Positions 47,804 to 58,983 are shown, counted from the stretch's first letter. The stretch: DNA of 64,000 nt from Azolla caroliniana (GCA_043228905.1 JBHGNT010000011.1:13826001-13890000), one strand, 5' to 3'. The notes: a model not told the origin generated them from the letters alone. Made by a program: numbers and translations.

Positions 47804-48165
47804 AGATGCTTTGTGTCCTATAAAATTGGTATGGCTCAACCTTGATAAATGTGATGTAGTTCGGTTAAGTCTCATCGATCTCAGTTAGTTTCTCATAGGT
47901 GTTGGAAAGAGATTGAACACGTTGTGGGCGTGACTAAAAAGGTTGGTTTCGTGTAGCGAAGTTTGGGGGATAGATAGCCAATGAATCCATAACACGTGAT
48001 GTGAACCCTACACTTCTCTACAAGCAGAGGGCATTTCGGGAAATATGGAAACATGGAGGGTATCGGTGTAAATATAGAGAAACCTTTGCCGTGGAGGGTA
48101 TTTGTGTAAATACTCCTCTTTATTCCTTCTTACAGAGCGCACGACAAGCTTTTCCCCTCCTGGCG
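47111..48165. other. LINE tail, (CT)n microsatellite and upstream region of HAUS1
   Basis: Unrecognised sequence to about 47730. An uninterrupted CT run lies at about 47735-47797, then the probable promoter and 5' UTR of the HAUS1 gene. The frame is open upstream of the chosen start (to 48001), but that part does not look like the family. Confidence 0.6.
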
Positions 48166-50381
48166 ATGGCGATGGCGATGGCGATGGACAGCATAAGCAT
48201 GAGCAGGGAGAACAGTAGCAGTGTGGCGGGCGATAGTAGTACTTCTGCTCCATTTGATGCCGCCCACATTGCGGAGGTGAAGTCGTGGCTGGCCTCCACC
48301 TTCGATGCTGTGGGGAAGGACGTGCCTGACTTCGATTACACTCCTCGCTCCCTTGCCCACCTCCACAACCTCGCCTCTATATCCATCTCCCGTTCCCAGG
48401 CCTCCTCCATCGTTGCTTCCAATCTCCGACAGCAAGCCGCGGAATTTCACAGAGAAAGTAAGAACGGATCTTCAAGCTTCTTCTTCTTCCTCGTCAAACT
48501 TTTACCGCATTTTCTTTTTTCAATTTTGACATCGAAAGGCTTTCTGAACTGTGTGAAATGCCACAAGAGTTCAGATCTTCAAATCATGATGCGTTATAAG
48601 AGGATTTAAGACAATAACCGTTCTTTTCCATTTTTCCATTTGAGGAAAACAGCGAACATTAGAAACGTGCTCATTGTGATCATCTGAGGCTCTCAGACCA
48701 AAGAATTACTTGTACATAGTTAGTGCTTTTAGTGTCCGCTTTATTCAATGAACTAATGTTTACAGTTGCTGCTGCAACTCGTAGGAGTGACCAAACAAGG
48801 TACATTGTGCAGTGATTGTTAGGTACTGTATTTCATCTTTCATAATAACCACGGTTATGGTTTTAAGAGTACAAGCACTGCTGTTTAATAGTTATGCTAC
48901 TCCTATCTATTCATGCCATGAAGATTATATTACATATACATCTTTTATTAGCTTTATGTTCCTTTGCCTTCGAATAAATTTGTATGCAATTAAATGCTTC
49001 CACCATTCAGATGCTTTACAAATAGAAGGGGTTTGGTAAGAAAACTGGCATGATGTTCATGTTGTGTCTCCTCCTGATATGAATATTTACCAGAAGGTGC
49101 AATATTTCGTGATAAACATGTTGCCACATAAATCTAAATATTGCTGTATTCTGCTTAAATTCAAGTGCTTTGTTGTATGGTTTATGGCAGGTTTTAGTTT
49201 TTGTCGTAGGCTATCAATCTCATGATTTTGTATTATTAGTGCAAAACAAGGCACATTCTTTTAGTGCAAAACAGGGAATTGCCCTCATGTCTCCTGTATT
49301 CTTTTATTCTCCATTTTGGCAGCTGCTCGAATTAGAGAACTGTTGGAGTCTGCAGGTTTGGCACAGGAAAATATGTCACAAGCTTGTGTTTCATCGGCTC
49401 AAATGCTTGCAAATGTTGCACATCTCTTAAATCTTAAAGATGTTGAAGTAAGCAGGTAACATTGATTCCATAGTGTTTACTTTGAATATTTCATTAGTTC
49501 ATATGAATCATCTTAACGAGATTCTTTTCATCAGTTTTTTGATGGCATTCGGGGAATTGTTGCTACGGAAATCAGATGTAGAAGACAGGAGATCTAAGGC
49601 TCAGAAAGAGTCAAAATTACTTCTTGATAATACAAGAAAGGCAATTGCCAGACTCAGTCACCTGAAGAGGTCTATAAATTCACACAATCATATAAAACTA
49701 TGCAATCTTTGATCTATGCTATATAGGCAACTGATTATTGTACTTTGGGAATGGAGTTTTCAGGACACTTGCACAGCTTGAAGAGGAGGTAGCAACCTGT
49801 GAAGGCCCCATGATGCAGTGGCAGACTAACCTGAAAATGATGGCCTCAAAGGAGCGCCAGTATCTTCAACAACTCGCAAATTATAAGGTATTGGTTGTAT
49901 GGAAATGTGCCAATGCTAATAGATTTTTTAGGCAAAGAAAAATTGAGAGCAAACTAAGGAGATCTAAAAGGGGAATGTATTTGACATAATTATATTCCTG
50001 AAGATAACACTGGAAGGAATGACAAAATTCCATTTAATGTAGGCTGTGCTGACCCGTGTGGGATATACGCCTGAGATTAATCATGGCATTCTTATGCAAA
50101 TGGTTGAGTCTCGGAAAGATCTGGAGAGAAAAACAAAGCCAATATTGGATACGCTGCGAAGTTACCAAGACTTACCTCCAGTATGAGAAAATTTTAGTAG
50201 TGTTGGTCTTTGCAATTTTCTGCTCTTTGGATAAACTGTTCTACTAATACACATTTCTAATGTTGTGCAGGACAAAGCTCTTGCAGAGCTTGCTATCGAG
50301 GATAAGAGAAGGGAAATTGAGTCTGCTGAAAAATACCTTGAAGATGCACTTCAATCAGCTCTTAATACTCCAAGTGAGTGA
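48166..50381 (+). CDS. HAUS1: HAUS augmin-like complex subunit 1 (AUG1), 6 exons, 310 aa
   Basis: Augmin is an eight-subunit complex that brings gamma-tubulin to existing microtubules for branching nucleation in spindle and phragmoplast. Exons 48166-48457, 49323-49455, 49535-49669, 49764-49887, 50043-50180 and 50271-50381 join in frame with GT/AG borders (933 bp). The product matches plant AUG1 in order: AEVKSWLASTFDAVGKDVPDF, YTPRSLAHLHNLASIS, RIRELLESAGL, LRKSDVEDRRSKAQKESKLL, LDNTRKAIARLSHLKR, LTRVGYTPEINHG and DLPPDKALAELAIEDKRR, ending AEKYLEDALQSAL. It is mainly coiled coil. The start lies in a run of GCGATG units offering four to five in-frame ATGs (48166 is the first). Length is close to the ~300 aa of seed-plant AUG1. 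Confidence 0.94.
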
Positions 50382-52052
50382 CCAAGAGTCACTGATTAAA
50401 AATTACATGCTAACCAAAGAAATGTTTGTGCTTGTCGTCATGGACTGATGATTGAAAGGTCCACATTACTTTCATATCTAGTATATAGATGGTGTATTTC
50501 TGTTTTGGGGAATGAATGAAAGTGTTGAAGGGCTTCAGGAACAAATTATCTTCCCGGGTCAGAATGTGCAGAAAGAATGTTATGTATTGAAGCACCCAAT
50601 GAAATGAATCCACCATAGATATGGATAAGAAGTAACATGGGTGTGACAGGTTTTACAAGCAATTGATCTTAATGTTTCAAAATGTAAACTTAGTCAGTAG
50701 AGCATTGAGACAAGGCAAATGATTGATCAGCCAGCTTATTTTGTTGTTTTTGTAATATTGGACATACAATAGAAATGAATAGTTTTAAAGTTATATTGAA
50801 TCAGCATGTTGCACCTACATTTCTTTATGAAAGAGATTTTCCCTAAAATGGAAGTGTTTAAAATGGTTTCAACATTAAACTATGCTTTATTGTCACAATA
50901 ATCTACGTTGTGTAGTTCAGGTGATAGTATGTATGATCGATAGTTAGCTGTTGGTTTTAGTGTATGTATCTCATTGTTAGCCTGATGGTGTCTGTGTTTG
51001 ATATATGCATATGCAATTGATGGGTGATGATTGATTTAAACTCGAATCTTGGAATCATTAGGTATTTAATAAAGCGACTAACTACTAAATGAGGTAGTGT
51101 GGGATGGAAAGGGAGTGATTTGTAATTGAAATGTGGTCAACTAATGGTCACTTACAGAACTAACTAGGTTTGTAATTAGTGATTTATTAGAATTAAAATT
51201 AGGATGAAAATGTGTTTGAGCCTTACAGATTAATCTTGGGAACGTGCATGATTTGATTATCGGGAATTGTTGGTGATATAGTGGAGGCATAGCGGGTGTA
51301 ATGAAAGCGAACAAAGAACAAGTGCGACAAAGATAAACCCACAATGTAATATTTCTTTATGAATGAGAAACTACCCTCTCAATATTACAAAACTACCCTT
51401 TCATATGCTTCCTTCAATGCATATGAGAGGTATGTCTAAATCATCAACACTTATATAACTATGTGATATAGATTTTGAATTACCTAAGTAAGAAATGACA
51501 TCCTAATTACAAAATGCTCCAAGTTGGTCAGGCTACTAACACAAACAAAAAACAAAGACTTGAATTGTCTTTTATGTGGCATTCAAGCACAATCTCATGG
51601 CTCAAGGTGAACTTTAAGGCCTTGGATGAGAAATATAGTTATCATTGTTTTATCATGCTTGAATCTAAGGCCTTCCCTTAGGTGTGAAGGTTTGATGGAA
51701 ATACCATATATCTTCTCCTCATTGCCATATGTGTGTGTGCATATAGAAAGAGTATACATATTTAACGACTCTTTACAGGCCAATAAATCACCAATGAAGA
51801 TAGATGTTGGGGATCTACTCAAATAGGTGGAAGGAATGTGTGTCACTAGCCAATACGTGGATCATGTCATATGCTACAACTTCTGTAACATTCTATCTTG
51901 ATGTTTGTGGAGCTACTTTGTTGTACGTGGAATGATGGATGGATGTCATATCATGAGAAAGAAAGATATATTAACGGCTTCTAAGGCCAAATTTGGCCCA
52001 TGAGACAATTGGTTTACAACAAAATGAGTATTTATCCAATCATCATAACTAA
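50382..52052. other. Intergenic between HAUS1 and the second MITE, no gene recognised
   Basis: AT-rich, with the HAUS1 3' UTR at the left. The short open frames lack family features. Confidence 0.6.
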
Positions 52053-52061
52053 AATAAAATA

Positions 52062-52375
52062 GGGAAAATTACCAGGATACCTCTGGAAGTTCGTCTATTT
52101 ACCATAATGCCCCTGGAAGTTCCAAATTTACCAAACTACCCCTATGTCCAAAAAATTACACTTTATAAAGTAATTATATACTCAAATCTACAAGCCCTAT
52201 TTACCAAAGGTGGAAGAAATGGACCCGAACTTAGCCCTATTTACCAAAGATTTGAGTGTATAATTACTTTATAAAGTGTAATTTTTTGGACATAGGGGTA
52301 ATTTGATAAATTTGGAACTTTTAGGGGCATTCTGGTAAATAGATGAACTTCCAGGGGTATCCTGGTACTTTTCCC
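52062..52375 (-). mobile_element. Mutator-type MITE, copy 2 (314 bp, 9-bp target duplication)
   Basis: Same family as 2865-3173: ends GGGAAAATTACCA and TGGTACTTTTCCC, with the same palindromic arms including TCCAAAAAATTACACTTTAT. A perfect 9-bp duplication AATAAAATA flanks it at 52053-52061 and 52376-52384. The loop (AAATGGACCCGAAC and neighbours) is the reverse complement of that in copy 1, so the two insertions are in opposite orientation. Both targets are AT-only 9-mers. Confidence 0.93.
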
Positions 52376-52484
52376 AATAAAATAAAGTAAACATAGAACT
52401 TAAGCTAAAAGAGTTCTAGTAGTGTACAATACGTGGTATACTCGATAAAGGAAGTGACTTTAAACTAATCCTAAGAGAGAGAGA

Positions 52485-52584
52485 GTTCCTTCCGGGACAT
52501 TTGATAAAATTGGAACGATACAGAGAAGATTAGTGTGACCTCTGCGCAAGGATGATACACAGAAATCGAGAAATGGTCCAAATT
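52485..52584 (+). pseudogene. U6 snRNA-like sequence, probable pseudogene
   Basis: The 100 bp follow plant U6 along its whole length: GATAAAATTGGAACGATACA, GAGAAGATTAG, CTGCGCAAGGATGA, AAATCGAGAAATGGTCCAAA. The ACAGAGA box (inside GATACAGAGAAGATTAG) is intact. AGC-AUGGCCCC has become TGTGACCTC, and most differences are C-to-T or G-to-A transitions. The 5' stem (TTCCTTCCGGGA) is altered. No upstream sequence element or TATA at the plant U6 promoter spacing is seen, and the terminal T run is replaced by TTATTACT. It is therefore likely a dead, possibly retrotransposed copy. Confidence 0.85.
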
Positions 52585-52692
52585 ATTACTAAAAGAGAGA
52601 GAGAAGGTCATGGGTTCAACCCCTACATTCCACAATGGCATATAGTAAAATTAAGAGGATATGTATGGAGTTGGGTTTCGAACCCAAGACAT
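52585..52692 (+). repeat. SINE-like sequence with B-box motifs following the U6 copy
   Basis: Directly after the U6 copy lies ACTAAAAGAGAGAGAGAAGG and then TCATGGGTTCAACCCCTACA, which contains a B box (about 52612-52622). At 52673-52686 a second one, GGGTTCGAAACCC, is read on the minus strand. A clear A box is missing, so this is a weak call of tRNA-derived sequence. Confidence 0.4.
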
Positions 52693-52710
52693 AAAGAGAG
52701 AGAGAGAGAG

Positions 52711-52749
<39 letters not shown>
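52693..52749 (+). repeat. (AG)n-(TG)n compound microsatellite
   Basis: About 21 bp of AG repeats followed by about 35 bp of TG repeats, 190 bp upstream of the calmodulin-like start codon. Confidence 0.97.
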
Positions 52750-52938
52750 TGGCCGGTATATGTCATGTTAAGAGGACAGAAGCAACGAAACGAGAGTGTA
52801 TCTGTCATGTTAATGAAAGAGAAGACGTTATGAACGAATGCATCTATCTGTGAAGAACAGAAAACAAAGCTCACATTTTCTCAACATATCTTGCTCTGTT
52901 TCCGACTTCCTTTCTTCGCTTCTGTGGATTCTTCAGGC

Positions 52939-55115
52939 ATGGCTGAAACCCTCACACCACAGCAGGTTCGTGAGTATAAAGAAGCTTTTGACCTCTTCGA
53001 CAAACGGAGAGATGGTAGCAGTTTCTCCACCTATTCCAAATGAGTCTTTCACCATTCTTCCCAAATGTTTTTTTTTTCCCCTGTTCTTCTTTTGCGCTGT
53101 TTTCACTGCTTTCTTGTTAGCTTTTCATGAGAAATTTTAGATGCACTCCATCCATTCGACTGACGTTTAAGATTATCTGCACCTTTTTTTGTATAAATTG
53201 GAACACGTGTATGATATTATTGTCTGATTTTTTTCTAATATTATGAAAAGGTAGATTTAAGCTCTGCATTTCTTTCTGAAGAACAAAGGTGTGAATTTCC
53301 AAACTTTATGCAACATTTCTAGGATTTAAGGTGTGAATTCTTCTGATGTTATGCAAAGATTGGAACATGTAAAATATTCCAAATGTTATGCCAAGACTAG
53401 AAGACATGTATAAGATAAGGCTCAATGAGTTTTATAATATTATGCAGGGCTTAAAAGAAAATTCTTTTGATGTTTTGTGAAAATTAGATGAAAGATGTAA
53501 AATCTTCTAAATGTTATGCAAACTAGAAGACATACATAAGACACTTGAGATTAGTGTTGTGCTTCTATGATATAATGCAAAGATTAGACCAAATATGTGA
53601 GATTAGGGGCTTCATTATTTTCTGATGGTTTGCAAAGCCTAGAAGAAATATGTAAATTCTCTCATAGTAATTAAATTTAGAAGACATCTGAATTTCTAAT
53701 GTTATGCAAAGTTTAGATGCAATCCATGTGAGGTTAGGCTTGTATTGAGTTCTTTCTAATATTATTAGAAATTTTAGAAATGTATGTGAGGTTAAGAGTT
53801 CTGTTGTTTTTTCTGATGTTTATGCAAATATTAGAAGAAATATATGTGAGGTTAGGGTTCTATTGAGGTTGTTCTGGTGCTATGCAAAGGCTAGACAAAA
53901 TGTATGTGAGAATATGGTTAAACAATCTCTTTGTAGGTTTTATTGCAAGCAAAGATCTTGGTACATTGATGCGGTCGCTTGGGCAAAACCCAACTGAAGG
54001 AGAGGTTCAAGATATGATCAATGATGCTGATCCAATGGGGAAAGGCACCATTGAGTTTGGTGCATTCTTACCTCTCATGGCCCACAAGCTCAAGGTAAAT
54101 AAAAAATCTCAGACATAACAGGTACTAAATACCTATTATTCTCAATGTGGGAATGACATCTTGTCTGTACTGTTAACCACCTGGTCATCATGAAACATGT
54201 CTTTGTTAATCAGCTAAAATAACAAGAGATTACCACAACATACCCATATCTGGAAGAATTTAACATATATTTTGTTAAACAATATACATACATACATATA
54301 TTGACCAGTTATGCTCTCTTGCCCAATCTTTGCAAGCAGGAATTTATTTATCCTCGTTTGGGGAATGACAACAATTTCATCCTGAACATTCGCCATCACA
54401 CTGTTGTGGACATTTCACTACGTTAGCATTATCCAAAAGAAAAAATGCTATTATTTTTCATCCCATGGGTTGAAAAAACTGAAATTGTAAAGCTGTATTT
54501 TAAGAAGTATGAGCATCTTACATGTATCATAGATTTTGTCAAAGAGTATGCAAAATGTTGTGAAAACCTGAAAAATGTTATTTATACAATTTCAGGGTTT
54601 CTTAGGCTTAGATTTACAGGCTTCAATCAAAATGGCAGATAGTAGCTAATGCACATTACATACGACATGTTTTACAGGATAATGATTCAGAGGAAGAACT
54701 AAAGACTGCTTTTCAGGTTTTTGACAAGGAGGGGAATGGTTTCATTTCAGCTGGAGAGGTCATAGGCCTTAAAACTCTCTCTCATACACACACACATGCA
54801 TGCACAACAAGTGTACATAATGAACAAATGAGAGATTGTGACATGTTTATTAGTTTATGTTTTGAGTAGCACATCCCCGTTATGAACCAAATGAGACTTC
54901 ATGGCATACATAAATCTTGTTACTTCTTTAAAGACTTGCCAGTGACATTGTGTCTTGGCCTAATCATGTATATGGTGCAGTTTCGACATCTGATCACAAA
55001 TCTAGGAGAGACATTAACAGATGATGAAGCAGATGAGATGATCCGTGAATCTGGTATCGATCCTGAAGGTCAGATCAAGTATGATGATTTTGTCAAGCTG
55101 CTGCTCTCCAAGTAA
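52939..55115 (+). CDS. Calmodulin-like protein, 4 exons, 149 aa, with one intact EF-hand
   Basis: Exons 52939-53014, 53937-54094, 54678-54758 and 54981-55115 join in frame with GT/AG borders. The 149-aa length equals that of calmodulin, and the first intron splits the Gly-26 codon, the conserved site in plant calmodulin genes. It starts [20 protein letters not shown] and ends [10 protein letters not shown]. Calmodulin family proteins are cytosolic or nuclear calcium sensors. Of the four loops only EF3 (94-105, [12 protein letters not shown]) keeps the calcium ligands. EF1 (21-32) has Arg at position 3 and Asp at 12. EF2 (57-68) has Met at 3, Lys at 5 and Ala at 12. EF4 (130-141) has Gly at 1 and Asp at 12. 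It is a diverged CaM paralogue, perhaps a calcium-insensitive light chain; partners are unknown. Confidence 0.92.
53330..53925 (+). repeat. Degenerate ~50-60-bp minisatellite in intron 1 of the calmodulin-like gene
   Basis: About ten diverged units fill the intron. Each contains variants of TTCTGATGTTATGCAAAG, ATTAGAAGAAATATGT and GTGAGGTTAGGG. The clearest are the last four (about 53695-53920). The array stops just before the acceptor of exon 2. Confidence 0.8.
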
Positions 55116-56206
55116 ACATAAAAATACCTTTTTGGGGGGTTTCGGAAACTCTCTCACATCCAGTAAGGGTCTAGATGGCTTGATGATGTATCCATTTTAT
55201 ACAATGCAAGGCCATATTCAGTAGACATGTCTACTTAACATTATTAAGATTTCAGATCAACTTGAAATGATCAGGTCCTGATCAATCAATGTGTTTATAT
55301 AAACAAGGACGTGATGTGGAGAACTCTTTTAATTAAATAAAATTATAAATAGGACAAGATATGGTGCTCTTGGAATAATTTGTTGACTTGGTTAGAACAT
55401 TCACAAATTTGGGTTTTCGATTATTCGAGAAAGTTTGTGGAATGCATCAGTAAGCTTTAAAGGTTACTGATGCAGGGCAACATATGAAATGGCAACCTTG
55501 CTGCACTTTTGCAACTTTGGGAGTGCCATGTTCTCACCTACACAATTCAATCTTTTCCATGGTGGAAAGAGTTATTACAATGTTCTTGATGTTCCTCATA
55601 AACAAATTAAATATATTCTGTCACACAAATCCAATATTGCATGCCAAAGATTTCGGTTTCTTAAAATCGTAGTCCTTGCACACACATCCAATATTGCATG
55701 CCAAAGTTTTCCGTTTCTTAAGAATCTTAGCAATATGTATTAGAGATCAGGTTCTTAATCCTCTACTACAAGATGAATTTGCTAATAGATCAAAACTTAT
55801 AATAAATTGATAAGTTTCTGAAGGGTTCATAAAAAAGAGTAAATGATGACATAAGGGTATCAATAAGAAGGAAAGGAAAAGGTGCTGCAGCAGTGACAAA
55901 TCCTGATTTACCCTTACTAAAATGAACCTTTAAAATCATTACTTAAGTATGGAGCAATAAATCAAGTAATTTCCATTAAAAGAACCAAGATTGTAGGCCC
56001 AACAAGCATTGTCACTAACACTAGTATATGTTCTGATTCCAAAACTATATTCACAAAGAGAACATATTTTACATCAACCAAATGATGATGCATTCCCGTA
56101 ATGGCTTTTTAGCCCATGCATGTCCTATTAACATGTATTCACAAGATATCCTGCAATCAATAAACACTAACAAACTGGCACACTAAAAACATGGACAGTT
56201 AACACC
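55116..56206. other. Intergenic, with a 58-bp spaced direct repeat
   Basis: 3' flanks of the calmodulin-like gene and the convergent HSP20 gene. A block with ATCCAATATTGCATGCCAAAG and TTTCTTAA occurs at about 55628-55667 and again at about 55686-55723 (period 58 bp). No gene was recognised. Confidence 0.65.
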
Positions 56207-56736
56207 TCAAAGCCTGCTAGTCACAATGGGAACTTTTCGTGAAACTGGTTTGATCGGAGGTTGCTTTTTAGGGATATGGATGGTGAGGAGTCCATCTCCG
56301 ACCTTTGCTTTTATATCCTCAACTCTGATTTCATCTGGCAACTGGAAGCGACGAAGAAAGCGCCCTTGAGGTCTCTCCACTAAATGCCATTCAAATTCAC
56401 CTTTCTCATCTTCTTGTGGTTGCTTATATTCCCCACTAATCTCCAATATGCTACCTTCGTGAATTTGAACATCCACATCTTTCTTGCTCAAGCCTAGGGG
56501 GGAGAAGGCAGGACATCTCTCTTAACGATTAGAAAATCTATCTTTCTATCTATCTATGACTCGGTGGCTATGCTCCATAGTAGTTTAATATGCAGATACA
56601 TACCTGGAATGTCTGCTTTGAAGATGTGGGCAGTGGGGGTCTCTATCCAGTCCACCAGCAGCGAAAAAGAGGCCTCTGCAGGGAGTGAGGAGAGGAAGAG
56701 CAAGGGGGTGGAGGTTCTACGAGCCAGCAAATCCAT
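56207..56736 (-). CDS. Small heat-shock protein (HSP20 family), peroxisomal HSP15.7-like, 2 exons, 139 aa
   Basis: Exons (minus strand) 56736-56604 and 56493-56207 join in frame across a GT/AG intron that splits the Gly codon of DIPG. Small heat-shock proteins are ATP-independent holdases. The alpha-crystallin domain (about residues 28-125) starts VDWIETPTAHIFKADIPGL. It contains DVDVQIHEGSILEISGEY, WHLVERPQGRFLRRFQLPDE and ends with VGDGLLTIHIPK, whose GLL equals the family GVL motif. The N-terminal arm is short. The last three residues are SRL, a canonical PTS1 signal. Domain order, length and signal fit the plant peroxisomal class (Arabidopsis HSP15.7, ending SKL). Confidence 0.93.
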
Positions 56737-57979
56737 TACTCCGCTTTACCTGTCTATCTCTGTTCTCTGCTCTGTGTCATTCAATTCATGTACAGGCTAA
56801 CAGGCTATTAAAAGATGATCCTCCTCTAGAAGCTTCCTTAGACAATAAGAAGCCATGGGGGTTCTCTAGAATCTCTTTTTCTTCAATTCCAAAACTACCC
56901 CTCAATAATATCTACATATTTATTTATTTATTTATTTATTTAACACCTTTCAAAATTCACGGCTTACCCTTCCCTTTCTCACCAAGCCCTTTCGAATATA
57001 TGTACTCTCTCTGGGCCTCCTCCGTGGGTTTTTTCCTGTTGATCGTATTGTGTATGTTAAAACTACGCGACAATATATACATAACACCCTTTTTGTAGCT
57101 ATGACACTAGTGAGAATATGACGGGAAACTCTCGAGGCCGTTGTATGGCTAAGTGATATATATTATAAGGTAACTCCTCTCTTAAGGAAAAAGCCCCAAC
57201 TGAGCCTTGTTGCAACATCAAGAGAGAGAATAGAATGGATATTTTATTGTCCATTACAAATAGATGTATTTCGTAGAGAAACAAGATTCGAACCATGAAC
57301 CTTTACTTTATGAGGCATTATATTTACCAACAGGATAGCCCACAAGAGAGAGAAAGAGATATAATCTACACACTACTTTTATGGGGAAAAAAGAGTAGCT
57401 TGACTGTTAATCTAGACGGTATTGTAGTGACATTTTTATTCTTTGAGACTTTCAGTATGACTTGTAAGTTGTAGGTTATGAGCCCAAGGAATGTTTTACA
57501 AGGCAATAGAAAATGTTACGACTACAACAACATCTGTCATCTAGCTTTCAATTATCAAGTTGGGTACTTGGCACCATCACATCAACAATCAACGTTATAA
57601 CTTTACGAATGAGGCAATGATTAGAGAGCATCAAAGCAAATGGGGATCAACAAAATCGAATCAACCATAGGTTTTATGGCATGTTACCAATATGTCAGTG
57701 ATATTGTTAACATTTTATTGTTGATGCCTCAAGATGTAAACGTAAGTGAATCGTTGTAACAATTGTAAAGGAGGGGAGGGAATGCTTGGCGTTCAGAAAT
57801 TTTATTGTGATAATATGGTGGGTATATTGGGGTTTTCTCGCAAAAGTGCAATGGCAATGTGCTTATCCTACTATGGATGATATTGTTATCTTGGTGCACC
57901 ATTGGTCAAATAAGTACATTTGTTGCAACTTGTGAATTTTGCATGCTAGAATGAAGAATGTTTGTTCAACTCTCAACTA
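56737..57979. other. Upstream of HSP20; (TTTA)n microsatellite and a tRNA-like SINE fragment
   Basis: It must contain the HSP20 promoter at the left end; I could not identify a convincing heat-shock element. A TTTA repeat lies at about 56918-56942. A tRNA-like fragment is listed separately. No gene was recognised. Confidence 0.55.
57283..57342 (-). repeat. tRNA-derived SINE-like fragment (A and B boxes)
   Basis: On the minus strand GCTATCCTGTTGGTAAA (57323-57339, A-box-like) is followed ~29 bp later by GGTTCGAATC (57285-57294, B box). The spacing and the intervening GCCTCATAAAGTAAAGGTTCA recall plant tRNA-derived SINE heads. The body length and 3' end could not be defined. Confidence 0.55.
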
Positions 57980-58480
57980 ATTCTCAATTGGACCGTGAAG
58001 TCGAAACAAGGAGTGCGGACGGTAGGCCATCGGTGGGTGCAATATGTAAGATGTAGAGTTATAGAGAAAAGGTTTAGGGTTTAGGAATTAGGGTTTGAGT
58101 CTTGGTTTTGGTTTTGGTTTAGGGTTAGGGTTTAAGAATTAGGGTTTAGTGTTTGTTTCGGGCTTAGGGTTTAGAGGATAAAAGGGTTTAGTGCAAGAGG
58201 GGGAAAAGTGAAAAGTAGCACCAAGAATAATTTGAGCACACCCAAATCATTTGACAAACTTGGTGTAAGTGAGGCATAATAAGAGATAGAGGAAGGGGAG
58301 GGAGAGAGAGAGAGAGAGAGAGAGAGACGAGGGATTAATCACTAACATTAAAACTAGAAACAAGTTAAAACATAACCATAAGCTAAATAGTCTAGATTAG
58401 AGAGAGGGAGAGATTAAGAAGGAGACTAATTTTCATTAAGAAAAAGGAAAAATTACAATACGATGGGTAATGGTCATGAG
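57980..58480 (+). repeat. ~0.5-kb repeat, arm A (direct)
   Basis: Begins ATTCTCAATTGGACCGTGAA and ends GGGTAATGGTCATGAG. It holds a degenerate telomere-like stretch (TTTAGGG, TTAGGG, GGTTTAG variants, about 58069-58175) and a GA microsatellite at about 58303-58327. It is followed 8 bp later by arm B. Confidence 0.93.
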
Positions 58481-58488
58481 CATGACGT

Positions 58489-58797
58489 ATTCTCAATTGG
58501 ACCGTGAAGTCAAAACAAGGAGTGCGGACGGTAGGCAATCGGTGGGTGCAATATGTAAGATGTAGAGTTATAGAGAAAAGGTTTAGGAATTAGGAATTAG
58601 GGTTTGAGTTTTGGTTTTGGTTTAGCTTTAGGTTTAGGGTTTAGTGTTTGTTTCGGGCTTAGGGTTTAGAGGATAAAAGGGTTTACGATTAAGTGCAAGA
58701 GGGGATAAAGTGAAAAGAAACACCAAGAATAATTTGAGCACACCCAAATCATTTGACAAACTTGGTGTAAGTGAGGCATAATAAGAGATAGAGGAAG

Positions 58798-58830
<33 letters not shown>

Positions 58831-58983
58831 GAGGGATTAATCACTAAAATTAAAATTAGAAACAAGTTAAAACATAACCATAAGCTAAATAGTCTAGATT
58901 AGAGAGAGGGAGAGATTAAGAAGGAGACTAATTTTCATTAAGAAAAAGGAAAAATTACAAAACGATGGGTAATGGTCATGAGC
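58489..58983 (+). repeat. ~0.5-kb repeat, arm B (direct)
   Basis: A near-identical direct copy of arm A, 509 bp downstream, with the same telomere-like stretch and a GA microsatellite at about 58801-58829. Differences are few substitutions and small length changes in the TTTAGGG-like part. Confidence 0.94.

Noticed and set aside
48762-48800. Exon-like segment between a good acceptor (TTTACAG) and donor (GTACATT) in HAUS1 intron 1
   Set aside because: Including it puts an in-frame stop just inside the next exon. Leaving it out gives the same spacing as plant AUG1 proteins.
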